Assembly: GCA_900466575.1 (NCBI GenBank)
Contig: UBMP01000013.1
Location: 52,829-116,828 of the forward strand
DNA: 64,000 bases
Direction of reading: 5' to 3'
DNA from: Hyphomicrobiales bacterium
Lineage (GTDB): Bacteria; Pseudomonadota; Alphaproteobacteria; Rhizobiales; Rhizobiaceae
Positions 19,502 through 27,514 of this stretch are shown one piece after another; positions within the stretch are counted from its first letter, which is position 1; the number at the start of each line of letters is the position of its first letter. The notes beneath the pieces are model-generated. The model was not told the origin of the DNA. It worked only from the letters and a program-made list of their open reading frames with translations, and did no database searches. The translations under genes were made by a program, and so were the position numbers.

Positions 19502-19530
19502 ATGACCAGTCATTTCGCAAGTGCGAGATG
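19502..19530. promoter_or_regulatory. Overlapping dyads in the hbdA / oxidoreductase divergent promoter region
   Basis: CATTTCGCAAGTGCGAGATG (19511-19530) is a 9-bp-arm inverted repeat with one mismatch. It overlaps ATGACCAGTCAT (19502-19513), ATGAC/GTCAT with a 2-base centre. Both lie between the divergent starts at 19412 and 19586, where a regulator such as the linked GntR protein could bind. No function is shown by sequence alone. Confidence 0.45.
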
Positions 19531-19585
19531 AATTCAATCGATTTGTTTTTGCAGAATTCTCAAGTGTAAAAAGGTTGCGACGCTT

Positions 19586-20971
19586 ATGCAGGTCAAGATG
19601 AACGGCAATGTCTCTTTCTGGTATGCCGATCTCGGCGGCCTGCCGGAAAAACGCGCCGCTCTGCCGGGCGATCGCGACGCCGACATCTGCATCATCGGTG
19701 CAGGTTATACCGGTCTCTGGACGGCCTATTACCTGAAGAAGGCCGATCCTTCGCTCGCCGTCGTCATCCTTGAACGCGAATTTGCCGGCTTTGGCGGATC
19801 GGGGCGCAATGGCGGGTGGCTTTCCGGCGGCTTCGACTGGTCACGGGAGAAATATCTGAAGACATCGAGCCGTCAGGCCGTGATAGCCATGCAGAGCGCC
19901 ATGGCGGGGACGGTAGACGAAGTGATCCGCGTTGCGGAGGCCGAAGGGATCGACGGGGATATCGTCCAGACCGACAACCTTGTCGTGGCGACCAACGTGG
20001 CGCAGATGGGCCGCCTCGGAGAAGACTATCGGTCCATGCTCGATTGGGAGGTTCCGGCGGAGAAGGTCGCGCTGCTCAACGCTCGCGAGGCGGCGGAGCG
20101 GGTTCGGATTGAGGGCCTTCAGGGCGGGCTCGTTGTGCGCGGCATGGCGCGCGTGCAGCCGGCGAAGCTCGCGCGGGGGCTTGCCGCGGCTGTCGAGCGG
20201 CTGGGCGTGACGATCCATGAGGGGACCGCCGTCACCGGTTATCGCAAGGGTCTGGTCGAGACGGATCGAGGCACGGTGCGCGCGCCTGTCATCCTTCGCG
20301 CTACCGAGGGATTTACCGCAGGTCTTCCGGGGTATGAGCGCGAGTGGCTGCCGCTGAACAGTGCACAGATCGTGACAGAACCGTTGCCGGATGCGCTCTG
20401 GGACGAGATCGGCTGGCGCGGGCGTGAGCTGTTGGGCGAGGGCGCGCATGCCTATTCCTACGCACAGCGCACACGGGAGGGCCGCATTGCCATGGGCGGG
20501 CGCGGCGTTCCCTACCGTTTCGGCTCGCGCACGGATGTCAACGGGCAGACGCAGAAGGCGACGATCGAGCAGCTGCATGCGATCCTCCTGAGGCTCTTTC
20601 CGAAACTCCGAAACGTGGGCATTGATCACGCCTGGTGCGGTGTGCTCGGCGTGCCGCGCGACTGGTGCACGACAACGGGGTTTGACGAGGTGGCTGGGCT
20701 CGGCTGGGCGGGCGGCTATGTGGGTCTCGGCGTTTCGAGCTCCAACCTCGCTGGCCGGACGCTTTGCGATCTCGTGCTCAAGCGCGATACAGAGCTTGTG
20801 CGCCTTCCCTGGGTCAACCGCAGGGTCAGCCCGTGGGAACCGGAACCCCTGCGATGGCTCGGCGTTCATGCGATGTACCAGCTTTATAAGCTTGCGGACC
20901 GACGCGAGGCGGAGGGGCTGGGGCGCACGTCGCGGCTTGCGCGCCTTGCCGATAAACTCACGGGACATTGA
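19586..20971 (+). CDS. FAD-dependent amine/amino-acid oxidoreductase (DAO family)
   Basis: 461-residue flavoprotein of the D-amino-acid-oxidase/glycine-oxidase fold. The ADP-binding motif is ADICIIGAGYTGLWTAYYL (from about residue 32), followed by the acidic ILEREFAGFGGSGRNGGWLSGG segment, typical of PuuB-like gamma-glutamylputrescine oxidases and sarcosine/glycine oxidases. It oxidises a C-N bond of an amine or amino acid, probably to an imine, with FAD. An alternative ATG lies 12 bases downstream (19598, product MNGNVSFWY). It heads a cassette with a GntR regulator and a second oxidoreductase, so polyamine or amino-acid catabolism is likely; substrate not determined. Confidence 0.85.
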   Translation: MQVKMNGNVSFWYADLGGLPEKRAALPGDRDADICIIGAGYTGLWTAYYLKKADPSLAVVILEREFAGFGGSGRNGGWLSGGFDWSREKYLKTSSRQAVIAMQSAMAGTVDEVIRVAEAEGIDGDIVQTDNLVVATNVAQMGRLGEDYRSMLDWEVPAEKVALLNAREAAERVRIEGLQGGLVVRGMARVQPAKLARGLAAAVERLGVTIHEGTAVTGYRKGLVETDRGTVRAPVILRATEGFTAGLPGYEREWLPLNSAQIVTEPLPDALWDEIGWRGRELLGEGAHAYSYAQRTREGRIAMGGRGVPYRFGSRTDVNGQTQKATIEQLHAILLRLFPKLRNVGIDHAWCGVLGVPRDWCTTTGFDEVAGLGWAGGYVGLGVSSSNLAGRTLCDLVLKRDTELVRLPWVNRRVSPWEPEPLRWLGVHAMYQLYKLADRREAEGLGRTSRLARLADKLTGH

Positions 20972-21034
20972 TCTCCTGGTGATGGCTGGCACTGGCATCG
21001 CGGCGCGACTGGCGATACTCTCCGTTGGACAGAT

Positions 21035-21730
21035 TTGATCAATCGCCGGGTGGACGGGAAGAATTTGCTGAAGCCTTTGGACAGGAACGCGCGCGAGAGC
21101 GTAAAAAGATGGACCTACCGATCGTTGCGCCATTCGGTGATGACGGGGCGTCTGCCGCCGGGCAAGGCCGTCACCATCACGGGGCTGGCGGAAGAACTCG
21201 GCGTGTCGGCCATGCCCATCCGCGAGGCGCTGCATCTGCTGGTCGCCGACGGGGCGCTGGAACATCTCGACAATCGCCGGGTGCGCGTGCCCAACATGAC
21301 ACGAGAGAAATTCGACGAGACGCTTTCGGCGCGTATTGCGCTGGAAACGCTCGCCGCCGAGCGCGCCATGCTGCATGTCGATGAGGCACGGCTGACGCGG
21401 ATGCAAACGATCGATGCGGAAATCGACGAGGCCTATGATAGGGGTGATATCGAGACCGGTATCGAACGCAACTTTGCCTTTCATCGCTGCCTCTACGAGA
21501 CGCGCTCGTCGGCCGTGCTTCTGCCATTGATCGAATCTGTCTGGGTGCGGCTCGGGCCGTTCATGCGCGAAGCCACAGAAAATCTGGAGGAGACCTATCG
21601 TTTCGACCGCCATGCCGAGGCCATGCAGGCGATCCGGGACAAGGATGCCGAGGCGCTCAGACGCGCCATCGTTTCCGACATCCAGGATGGCGCCGGCTAT
21701 CTCGGGCGCAGACGTTTTTCAGAAACGTGA
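21035..21730 (+). CDS. GntR-family transcriptional regulator (FCD type)
   Basis: 231-residue regulator: an N-terminal winged helix-turn-helix (ITGLAEELGVSAMPIREALHLLVADGALEHLDNRRVRVPN read in parts) and a C-terminal FCD ligand domain with the metal-ligand pattern ...HRCLYE...FDRHAEAMQAIRDKDAEALRRAI. Such proteins are usually local repressors responding to a small carboxylate or amino acid. The start is uncertain: TTG at 21035, GTG at 21050 and TTG at 21062 are all possible. It sits between two FAD oxidoreductases (64 bp after the first, 9 bp before the second), so it very likely controls them. Confidence 0.87.
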   Translation: MINRRVDGKNLLKPLDRNARESVKRWTYRSLRHSVMTGRLPPGKAVTITGLAEELGVSAMPIREALHLLVADGALEHLDNRRVRVPNMTREKFDETLSARIALETLAAERAMLHVDEARLTRMQTIDAEIDEAYDRGDIETGIERNFAFHRCLYETRSSAVLLPLIESVWVRLGPFMREATENLEETYRFDRHAEAMQAIRDKDAEALRRAIVSDIQDGAGYLGRRRFSET

Positions 21731-21739
21731 GGCGATCGC

Positions 21740-23044
21740 TTGGATATCCTGACGATCAACGGCGACACGGGGCGGTATCCGAAAAGCTACTACGCGGCCA
21801 CTGCTCATCCTTTCCAGGCCCTGCCCGCACCGCAGGGTGAGATGCGTTGCGATGTCTGCATCGTCGGCGGCGGGTTTACGGGCGTTTCCAGCGCGCTTCA
21901 TCTGGCGAAACGCGGCTACAAGGTCATTCTTCTGGAGGCGAACCGCATCGGTTGGGGCGCCTCGGGACGGAATGGGGGCCAAGTGAATACCGGCATGCGG
22001 CTCGATCAGCCGGTGCTGGAGCAGAAGTATGGGCGCGAGACGGCGCATCGGCTCTGGACTGTGGCCACGCAGGCGGTCGATCTGGTCAGGGGGCTGATTG
22101 CCGAACACCGGATCGATTGCGGCTTCACGCCGGGTGTCATCCACAGTTCGCACCGCGCCGGCGATGGACGACACTTCACCGAACTGGTCGCGACGATGCG
22201 CGAGGACTACGGCGTACGGTCGATGGACTATCTCGACCGCGACGCGCTGCACGCACTTCTGCCGACGGATTTCTATTGCTGCGGCTTGCTGGACCGCGAC
22301 GCGGGTCATCTACATCCGCTGAACTATCTCTTCGGGCTTGCCCGCGCCGCGCAGGCGCATGGGGCGGTGCTGCATGAGGCTGCGCGTACGGTAGCGGTCG
22401 AGAAGGGCAGCCCGGTCACGGTGAAGACCGAGAAGGCGACGATCCGTGCCGATCACGTCGTGGTGGGCGTCAACGGTTATGGCGGCCGGGTGGTCGGCGA
22501 GGACGAACCTTATGTCATGCCGATCAATGCCTATATCGGCACGACCCGGCCTTTGACCGAAGACGAGGCGGCGCGGGTTCTGACAAAGGACTATGCCGTC
22601 GCGGATTCGAAATTCGTCATCAACTATTTCCGCCTGACGCGTGACCGTCGGCTGCTCTTCGGCGGCGGTGAGAGCTATGGCTATCGTTTTCCGCGCGATC
22701 TCGACGGGATCGTCCGGCGGCCGATGACCCAAGTCTTCCCGCATCTCAAGGATGTGCCCTTCGACTATCGCTGGGGCGGGACGCTGGGGATCACCATGAG
22801 CCGTATGCCGCATTTCCGCAGGCACGCGGGGAATATCCTGACGGTCGGCGGTTTCTCGGGGCAGGGCGTCGCGCTGGCGACGCTGTCGGGGCAGGTCGTC
22901 GCTGATGCGATTGCCGGGCAGGCGGAGCGGTTCGATCTGATGGCGTCGCTTCCGGCGGCCCCGTTTCCCGGCGGAACCGCCATGCGGCTGCCGCTCTTGG
23001 TGCTGGCGATGACGTGGTATGCATTGCGGGATCGTTTGGGCTGA
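21740..23044 (+). CDS. FAD-dependent oxidoreductase, PuuB-like (second copy)
   Basis: 434-residue DAO-fold flavoenzyme. The product starts with the PKSYYAATAHPF stretch common in PuuB-like proteins, then the dinucleotide-binding CDVCIVGGGFTGVSSALHLAKRG and LEANRIGWGASGRNGGQVNTG. The C-terminal GGFSGQGVALATLSGQ closes the FAD site. The start is TTG with AGG just upstream, 9 bp after the GntR stop, so the two are co-transcribed. It is a distant paralogue of the oxidoreductase at 19586. Likely role: oxidation of a gamma-glutamylated amine or an N-methyl amino acid; substrate is inference only. Confidence 0.86.
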   Translation: MDILTINGDTGRYPKSYYAATAHPFQALPAPQGEMRCDVCIVGGGFTGVSSALHLAKRGYKVILLEANRIGWGASGRNGGQVNTGMRLDQPVLEQKYGRETAHRLWTVATQAVDLVRGLIAEHRIDCGFTPGVIHSSHRAGDGRHFTELVATMREDYGVRSMDYLDRDALHALLPTDFYCCGLLDRDAGHLHPLNYLFGLARAAQAHGAVLHEAARTVAVEKGSPVTVKTEKATIRADHVVVGVNGYGGRVVGEDEPYVMPINAYIGTTRPLTEDEAARVLTKDYAVADSKFVINYFRLTRDRRLLFGGGESYGYRFPRDLDGIVRRPMTQVFPHLKDVPFDYRWGGTLGITMSRMPHFRRHAGNILTVGGFSGQGVALATLSGQVVADAIAGQAERFDLMASLPAAPFPGGTAMRLPLLVLAMTWYALRDRLG

Positions 23045-23067
23045 GATTTAGCCCCGTAAACGAAAAA

Positions 23068-23088
23068 CGGGCCGGCGATGCCGACCCG
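23068..23088 (-). terminator. Intrinsic terminator of etfBA
   Basis: CGGGCCGGC GAT GCCGACCCG is a 9-bp-arm hairpin with one mismatch. On the minus strand it is followed by TTTTTCG, so it ends the etfB-etfA transcript. It also lies just past the plus-strand oxidoreductase stop. Confidence 0.75.
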
Positions 23089-23113
23089 CTCTCAATCTCA
23101 ATCCCTTATCGGC

Positions 23114-24043
23114 TCAGAGCGCCTTTTCGAGTTCCGGCAGGGCCTCGAAGAGATCCGCGACGAGGCCGTAGTCGGCGACCTGGAAGATCGGGGCTTCCTC
23201 GTCCTTGTTGATGGCGACGATGACCTTGCTGTCCTTCATGCCGGCCAGATGCTGGATGGCGCCGGAAATGCCGGCTGCGATGTAGAGTTCGGGGGCTACG
23301 ACCTTGCCGGTCTGGCCGACCTGCCAGTCGTTCGGGGCATAGCCGGCATCGACGGCAGCGCGCGATGCGCCAACTGCGGCACCCAGCTTGTCGGCGACGG
23401 GCAGGATCACTTCCTGGAACTTCTCCGATGAGCCGAGTGCACGACCGCCCGAGATGATGATCTTGGCGGACGTCAGTTCCGGACGGTCGGACGAGGAGAG
23501 CGCATCCGAGACATGGGCGGAAACGCCCGGATTGGCGGCAGTGCCAACCGTCTCGACGGATGCCGAGCCGCCTTCACCGGCAGCGGCGAAGGATGCGGTG
23601 CGGACCGTGATCACCTTCTTGGCGTCGGTGGACTGAACGGTCTGGATGGCATTGCCGGCATAGATCGGACGCTTGAACGTGTCGGCCGAGACGACCTCGA
23701 TGATTTCCGAGATCTGGGCGACGTCGAGCAGGGCAGCTACGCGCGGCAGGATGTTCTTGGCCGAGGCCGTTGCCGCGCCAACGATGGCGTCATAGGCGCC
23801 GGCGAGCGACACGATGAGGGCGGCAACCGGTTCTGCGAGCTGATGGCCATAGGCGGCATCGTCAGCGACGAGAACCTTGGAAACGCCTGCGAGCTTCGCA
23901 GCCTGTTCGCCAACGGCGGAAGCGCCAGCGCCGGCTACGAGCACATGCACGTCGCCGCCGATCTTCGAAGCAGCGGTCAGTGCCTTGGCGGTCTGGTCGG
24001 AAAGGGTCTTGTTGTCGTGGTCGGCAACGAGAAGAATGGTCAT
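23114..24043 (-). CDS. etfA: Electron transfer flavoprotein alpha subunit
   Basis: Larger, FAD-carrying subunit of the soluble ETF heterodimer (309 residues), passing electrons from acyl-CoA and other dehydrogenases to ETF-ubiquinone oxidoreductase. The N-terminal ETF domain ([18 protein letters not shown]) is followed by the C-terminal FAD-binding domain with [42 protein letters not shown] and the ETF_alpha signature [17 protein letters not shown]. It follows etfB by 24 bp. Confidence 0.95.
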   Translation of the reverse strand: MTILLVADHDNKTLSDQTAKALTAASKIGGDVHVLVAGAGASAVGEQAAKLAGVSKVLVADDAAYGHQLAEPVAALIVSLAGAYDAIVGAATASAKNILPRVAALLDVAQISEIIEVVSADTFKRPIYAGNAIQTVQSTDAKKVITVRTASFAAAGEGGSASVETVGTAANPGVSAHVSDALSSSDRPELTSAKIIISGGRALGSSEKFQEVILPVADKLGAAVGASRAAVDAGYAPNDWQVGQTGKVVAPELYIAAGISGAIQHLAGMKDSKVIVAINKDEEAPIFQVADYGLVADLFEALPELEKAL

Positions 24044-24067
24044 GATCTTGATCTCCCTATCCTAACT

Positions 24068-24817
24068 TCAGAGGATGCCGGCGGACTTGAGGCTGGAAAC
24101 CAGCTCGCCCACGGACTTGACCTTGACGCCAGCCTTGCGGCCGCCCGGCTCTTCGGTCTTCAGGACCTTGAGGCGCGGCGAGACGTCAACGCCGTAGTCG
24201 GCGGGCGACTTCTTGTCGAGCGGCTTCTTCTTGGCCTTCATGATGTTCGGCAGCGACGCATAGCGCGGCTCGTTGAGGCGAAGGTCGGTGGTGACGATGG
24301 CCGGGAGCTTGACTTCGATCGTCTGGAGACCGCCATCGACTTCGCGGGTGATGTTGGCCTTGGAGGCGTCAACGATCTCGACCTTGGAAGCAAACGTGCC
24401 CTGGGCCCAGCCGAGCAGGGCGGCCAACATCTGGCCGGTCTGGTTGCTATCATCGTCGATCGCCTGCTTGCCAACGATGACGAGGCCGGGCTGTTCTGCC
24501 TCGACCACACCCTTGACGATCTTGGCAACGGCGAGCGGCTCGACGGTTTCTTCCGTTTCGACGAGGATGCCGCGGTCGGCGCCCATGGCGAGCGCGGTGC
24601 GGATCGTCTCTTCTGCCTTGGCCGGGCCGACCGATACGACGACGACTTCGTCGGCCTTGCCGGCTTCCTTCAGGCGAAGCGCCTCCTCGACGGAGATTTC
24701 ATCGAACGGGTTCATCGACATCTTCACGTTCGCAAGCTCAACGCCCGTCCCGTCGCCCTTGACGCGGATCTTCACGTTGTAATCAACAACGCGCTTCACT
24801 GTGACAACAATCTTCAT
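24068..24817 (-). CDS. etfB: Electron transfer flavoprotein beta subunit
   Basis: 249-residue AMP-carrying subunit of ETF. The product begins [19 protein letters not shown]; the beta-subunit signature is in the [39 protein letters not shown] stretch (read in parts), the recognition loop that docks on partner dehydrogenases. The ATG at 24817 has GGAAGGG ahead of it; the longer reading to 24865 has no ribosome site. First gene of the etfBA unit with a candidate sigma-70 promoter at 25004-25032. Confidence 0.95.
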   Translation of the reverse strand: MKIVVTVKRVVDYNVKIRVKGDGTGVELANVKMSMNPFDEISVEEALRLKEAGKADEVVVVSVGPAKAEETIRTALAMGADRGILVETEETVEPLAVAKIVKGVVEAEQPGLVIVGKQAIDDDSNQTGQMLAALLGWAQGTFASKVEIVDASKANITREVDGGLQTIEVKLPAIVTTDLRLNEPRYASLPNIMKAKKKPLDKKSPADYGVDVSPRLKVLKTEEPGGRKAGVKVKSVGELVSSLKSAGIL

Positions 24818-24948
24818 GGAGCCCTTCCTTCGCAATTTCCTGGAGGAACATGCGTTAATCCACACGCGGCCGTTTGCCGGTTGGCGACATGGATAAGCGT
24901 TTTTCCTCCAAATTCAACGCGCATCATCCCGCCAGAGGGATTTTTTTC

Positions 24949-24982
24949 GGCACCTGGAGGGTGGGCGCTGTGATCAGGTGCC
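24949..24982. promoter_or_regulatory. Inverted repeat in etfB leader
   Basis: GGCACCTG (24949-24956) and CAGGTGCC (24975-24982) are perfect 8-bp arms with an 18-base spacer. They fall just downstream of the predicted etfB transcription start, so they would form a leader hairpin in RNA or a split operator in DNA. Confidence 0.45.
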
Positions 24983-25003
24983 AACTTCTCCAAATTGTGG
25001 GCT

Positions 25004-25032
25004 TCTCTAGCTCAGGTGAAGGTCAGGGTCAA
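25004..25032 (-). promoter_or_regulatory. Candidate housekeeping promoter of etfBA
   Basis: On the minus strand TTGACC (25027-25032) and TAGAGA (25004-25009) are 17 bases apart, a near-consensus sigma-70 arrangement. Transcription would start near 24997 and give a leader of about 180 nt before etfB. Confidence 0.55.
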
Positions 25033-25033
25033 G

Positions 25034-25053
25034 ATTGTTCAAGGTCGAACAAT
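25034..25053. promoter_or_regulatory. Perfect inverted repeat abutting the etfB -35 box
   Basis: ATTGTTC (25034-25040) and GAACAAT (25047-25053) are perfect 7-bp arms with a 6-base spacer, one base upstream of the -35 box. The position suits an activator or repressor site. Confidence 0.5.
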
Positions 25054-25100
25054 TAAAGACCTGAGAGCTTCGCGGCTTCGATGGTTCCGCCTCCGTGCGA

Positions 25101-25811
25101 TCACTGCGGCGGCTGTTCAGCTTGTACTGTTCCGCTGTCGAAAAGCTTTACGCTGCGCCGCTTGAGCGCAATCACGAGAACCGCACCCGCGACGATGCCG
25201 CCTGTATGCGCACCCCAGGAGACCATGCCGCTGTGGTCGGTGGCTAGCATGTAGAATTGCTCGCCGATCCAGATCAGCAACGGAATGAAGGCCGGCAGCG
25301 GCAGCGGAATGCCGAAAAGCACAAGCGCCCATATGCGCACGCGCGGATGCAGAAGAACATAGGCCGAAAGCACACCGGAAATGGCGCCTGATGCGCCGAT
25401 CAGCGGCAGTTGCGATGTCGGGTCCGTCAAACCGTGAACCAGCGCGCCAAAGGCTGCGCAGGCAAGATAGAAGATGGCATAGCGGACATGGCCCATTGCA
25501 TCTTCCACATTGTCGCCGAAGACCCAGAGGAAGAGCATGTTGACCGCGATATGCATCGTGTCGATATGCAGGAACGCGTAAGTGACGAACGTCGTCCACT
25601 TCGGCACGAGGACGATCGAGGCGTCCAGCCGGTCGCCGTTGAAGACTGTCCCCGGGATAAACCCGAGCGCCATCTGCAGCGTATTCTGCTCCAGAATGGT
25701 GTCGCGGCGGATGACGATCCAGACCAGGATGTTGGCGATAATCAGCGCATAGTTGACATAGGCGCGCTTGATATATTTGAGGCCGTTCTGGTCGTGGATC
25801 GGCAGGAACAT
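25101..25811 (-). CDS. Rhomboid-family intramembrane serine protease
   Basis: Polytopic membrane protease (236 residues) that cleaves transmembrane helices of substrate proteins. The catalytic serine is in GASG (S141) and the catalytic histidine in WGAHTGG (H202). The supporting HIDTMHIAVNMLFLWVFGDNVED segment matches the conserved HxxxN region of rhomboids. Six or so hydrophobic helices are visible. The start ATG at 25811 gives MFLPIHDQNG, as in rhizobial homologues; the longer frame to 25841 overlaps the upstream gene. It follows the adenosyltransferase by 5 bp in the SDR-HIG1-adenosyltransferase-rhomboid row. Confidence 0.9.
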   Translation of the reverse strand: MFLPIHDQNGLKYIKRAYVNYALIIANILVWIVIRRDTILEQNTLQMALGFIPGTVFNGDRLDASIVLVPKWTTFVTYAFLHIDTMHIAVNMLFLWVFGDNVEDAMGHVRYAIFYLACAAFGALVHGLTDPTSQLPLIGASGAISGVLSAYVLLHPRVRIWALVLFGIPLPLPAFIPLLIWIGEQFYMLATDHSGMVSWGAHTGGIVAGAVLVIALKRRSVKLFDSGTVQAEQPPQ

Positions 25812-25816
25812 CTCCG

Positions 25817-26395
25817 CTATCTGTCCTTTCCAGGCACCCACAGCACGTCGCTGACGCCATTGTCATTGGCGACCCGGGCTGCAACGAAAAGCAGATCGGA
25901 CAGGCGGTTGATGTAGCGCATCGCTGCCGGATTGATGCCACCATGCTCGCGGTCGTTCAGCGCCACCATCAGCCGTTCGGCCCGGCGCGAGACCGTGCGC
26001 GCGACATGAAGCGCGGCAGAGGCCGGCGAGCCGCCGGGCAGCACGAAGGATTTCAGCGGCTGGAGATGGACGTTCAGTGCGTCGATCGCATGTTCGAGAT
26101 CATCGACCTGCTTCTGCGTGACGCGCAAGGGCTCATAGCCCAGCTCTTCCGGCGTCCCGGGCGAGGCGAGGTCCGCGCCCAGATCGAACAGCGCGTTCTG
26201 GATCGCCGCGAGGATCGGATCGAGTGCGGGCATGGAGGCTGTCGAGAGGCGTGCCATACCGATGAAGGAATTCGTCTCGTCGACGACCCCATAGGCCTCG
26301 ACGCGCAGGTCGGTCTTGGACACACGATCGCCACCGGCAAGCCCGGTGGTGCCATCGTCGCCGGTGCGGGTATATATCTTGTTGAGCTTCACCAT
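25817..26395 (-). CDS. PduO-type cob(I)alamin adenosyltransferase
   Basis: 192-residue trimeric ATP:corrinoid adenosyltransferase making adenosylcobalamin from cob(I)alamin and ATP. The N-terminal ATP-binding YTRTGDDGTTGLAGG (8-22), VDETNSFIG, and the C-terminal ARTVSRRAERLMV...NRLSDLLFVAARVAN regions are the family signature. It serves B12-dependent enzymes such as methylmalonyl-CoA mutase. It is 6 bp after the HIG1 gene and 5 bp before the rhomboid gene, so the row is an operon. Confidence 0.93.
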   Translation of the reverse strand: MVKLNKIYTRTGDDGTTGLAGGDRVSKTDLRVEAYGVVDETNSFIGMARLSTASMPALDPILAAIQNALFDLGADLASPGTPEELGYEPLRVTQKQVDDLEHAIDALNVHLQPLKSFVLPGGSPASAALHVARTVSRRAERLMVALNDREHGGINPAAMRYINRLSDLLFVAARVANDNGVSDVLWVPGKDR

Positions 26396-26401
26396 CTGGG
26401 G

Positions 26402-26599
26402 TCAGCGTCCTCCGCCGGTCAGCCAGAGCGTCAACATGATCAGCGCGACGGCGATTGCCTGGAGGGCGACGCGCATCTGCATGAGCTTGTTGGAGGTGTT
26501 ACCGCTGCCGCCTTTGAGGAGGTTCCAGAGGCCCCGTATCAGGACGAGGGCGGTGGCGACCATGAACACGATCGCCAGAATGTAGGTGAAGCCTCCCAT
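26402..26599 (-). CDS. HIG1-domain twin-TM protein
   Basis: 65-residue membrane protein with two helices (TYILAIVFMVATALVLIRGLW and AIAVALIMLTLWLTG) joined by a loop containing LMQMRVALQAIAV, the HIG1 (hypoxia-induced gene) motif shared with mitochondrial respiratory supercomplex factors. Alphaproteobacterial members are small inner-membrane proteins, some linked to cytochrome oxidase. Second gene in the SDR-HIG1-adenosyltransferase-rhomboid row. Confidence 0.85.
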   Translation of the reverse strand: MGGFTYILAIVFMVATALVLIRGLWNLLKGGSGNTSNKLMQMRVALQAIAVALIMLTLWLTGGGR

Positions 26600-26624
26600 G
26601 GCGTTTCCTTGATTGTTGCGGCTC

Positions 26625-27455
26625 TCAGCCGACTCTTGTGATCAGTCTGTAAAACATATCCGCAGGCAGCAGCTTTTTCAAAAGCATTCCCTGTTTCGCC
26701 ACTGTGGTTACGGGATAATGCGCCTTTGGATTGGCGACCGTGAGCGCTTTTTCCAGAACGGCCATCACCGCGTCCGGGCCAAGCTTGCCCTTGGCGCGCC
26801 GTTCGCCCTTCAGGCGATGAAGCTGGCGTTCGTAGGATGCTGCGTGAACCGAGTTGCGGTAGTCGATGTTCCCGAGGAATTTTTCAAGCGCCGTGGCGAG
26901 AAAACGGGATTCGATCGGGCCCGGCTCGATCAGCGAGACATGGATGCCGGTTCCCGCAAGTTCCATGCGCAGCGTGATCGAAAGACCTTCGATTGCGAAT
27001 TTTGAGGCCGTGTAGGCGCCACGATAGGGCGCCGGCACGACGCCGAGGATGGAAGAACATTGGACGATGCGGCCGTGGCCCTGTCGACGCATGACGGGAA
27101 CCACGAGGCGGGTGAGTTCGTGCCAGCCGAAGAAATTCGCATCGAACTGGGCTCTCAGCACCTCGACTGTCAGATCTTCGACCGCGCCGGTCTGGCCATA
27201 AGCGCCGTTGTTGAAAAGCGCGTCGAGCGTGCCGCCGGTCCTTGCCGTCACGTCATCGACAAGGCGGCGGATGCTGTCGAGATCGGCATAGTCCATCAGA
27301 AAGGTCTCGATGCCTTCTGTTTCAAGGGTGCGCCGATCTTCCTCCCGCCGGATGGCGGCAAAGACACGCCAGCCTTTTTGCTTCAGTGCGCGGGCGCAAT
27401 GTGCACCGATGCCTGAGGAACAGCCGGTGATCAGAATCGTTTTGCCTGAAGTCAT
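26625..27455 (-). CDS. Short-chain dehydrogenase/reductase (SDR)
   Basis: 276-residue classical SDR. The cofactor motif ITGCSSGIGAHCA is at 9-21, the NNG motif at 82-84, and the catalytic triad S134/S135, Y148 and K152 (YTASK). NAD(P)-dependent reduction or oxidation of a carbonyl/alcohol; the substrate is unknown. ATG at 27455 with AGGAAA seven bases upstream is preferred to the 27500 reading. It is 25 bp upstream of the HIG1 gene, and divergent from the BrkB gene. Confidence 0.88.
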   Translation of the reverse strand: MTSGKTILITGCSSGIGAHCARALKQKGWRVFAAIRREEDRRTLETEGIETFLMDYADLDSIRRLVDDVTARTGGTLDALFNNGAYGQTGAVEDLTVEVLRAQFDANFFGWHELTRLVVPVMRRQGHGRIVQCSSILGVVPAPYRGAYTASKFAIEGLSITLRMELAGTGIHVSLIEPGPIESRFLATALEKFLGNIDYRNSVHAASYERQLHRLKGERRAKGKLGPDAVMAVLEKALTVANPKAHYPVTTVAKQGMLLKKLLPADMFYRLITRVG

Positions 27456-27514
27456 GGGAGTTTCCTGTACAAACTCCGTTGCATTTCCCATATTCGTCAA
27501 AGAGACGCAACGCG

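Noticed and set aside
19841..21613. 590-codon minus-strand frame across the oxidoreductase and GntR genes
   Set aside because: Spans two well-supported genes on the other strand, R/A/P-rich, no domain.
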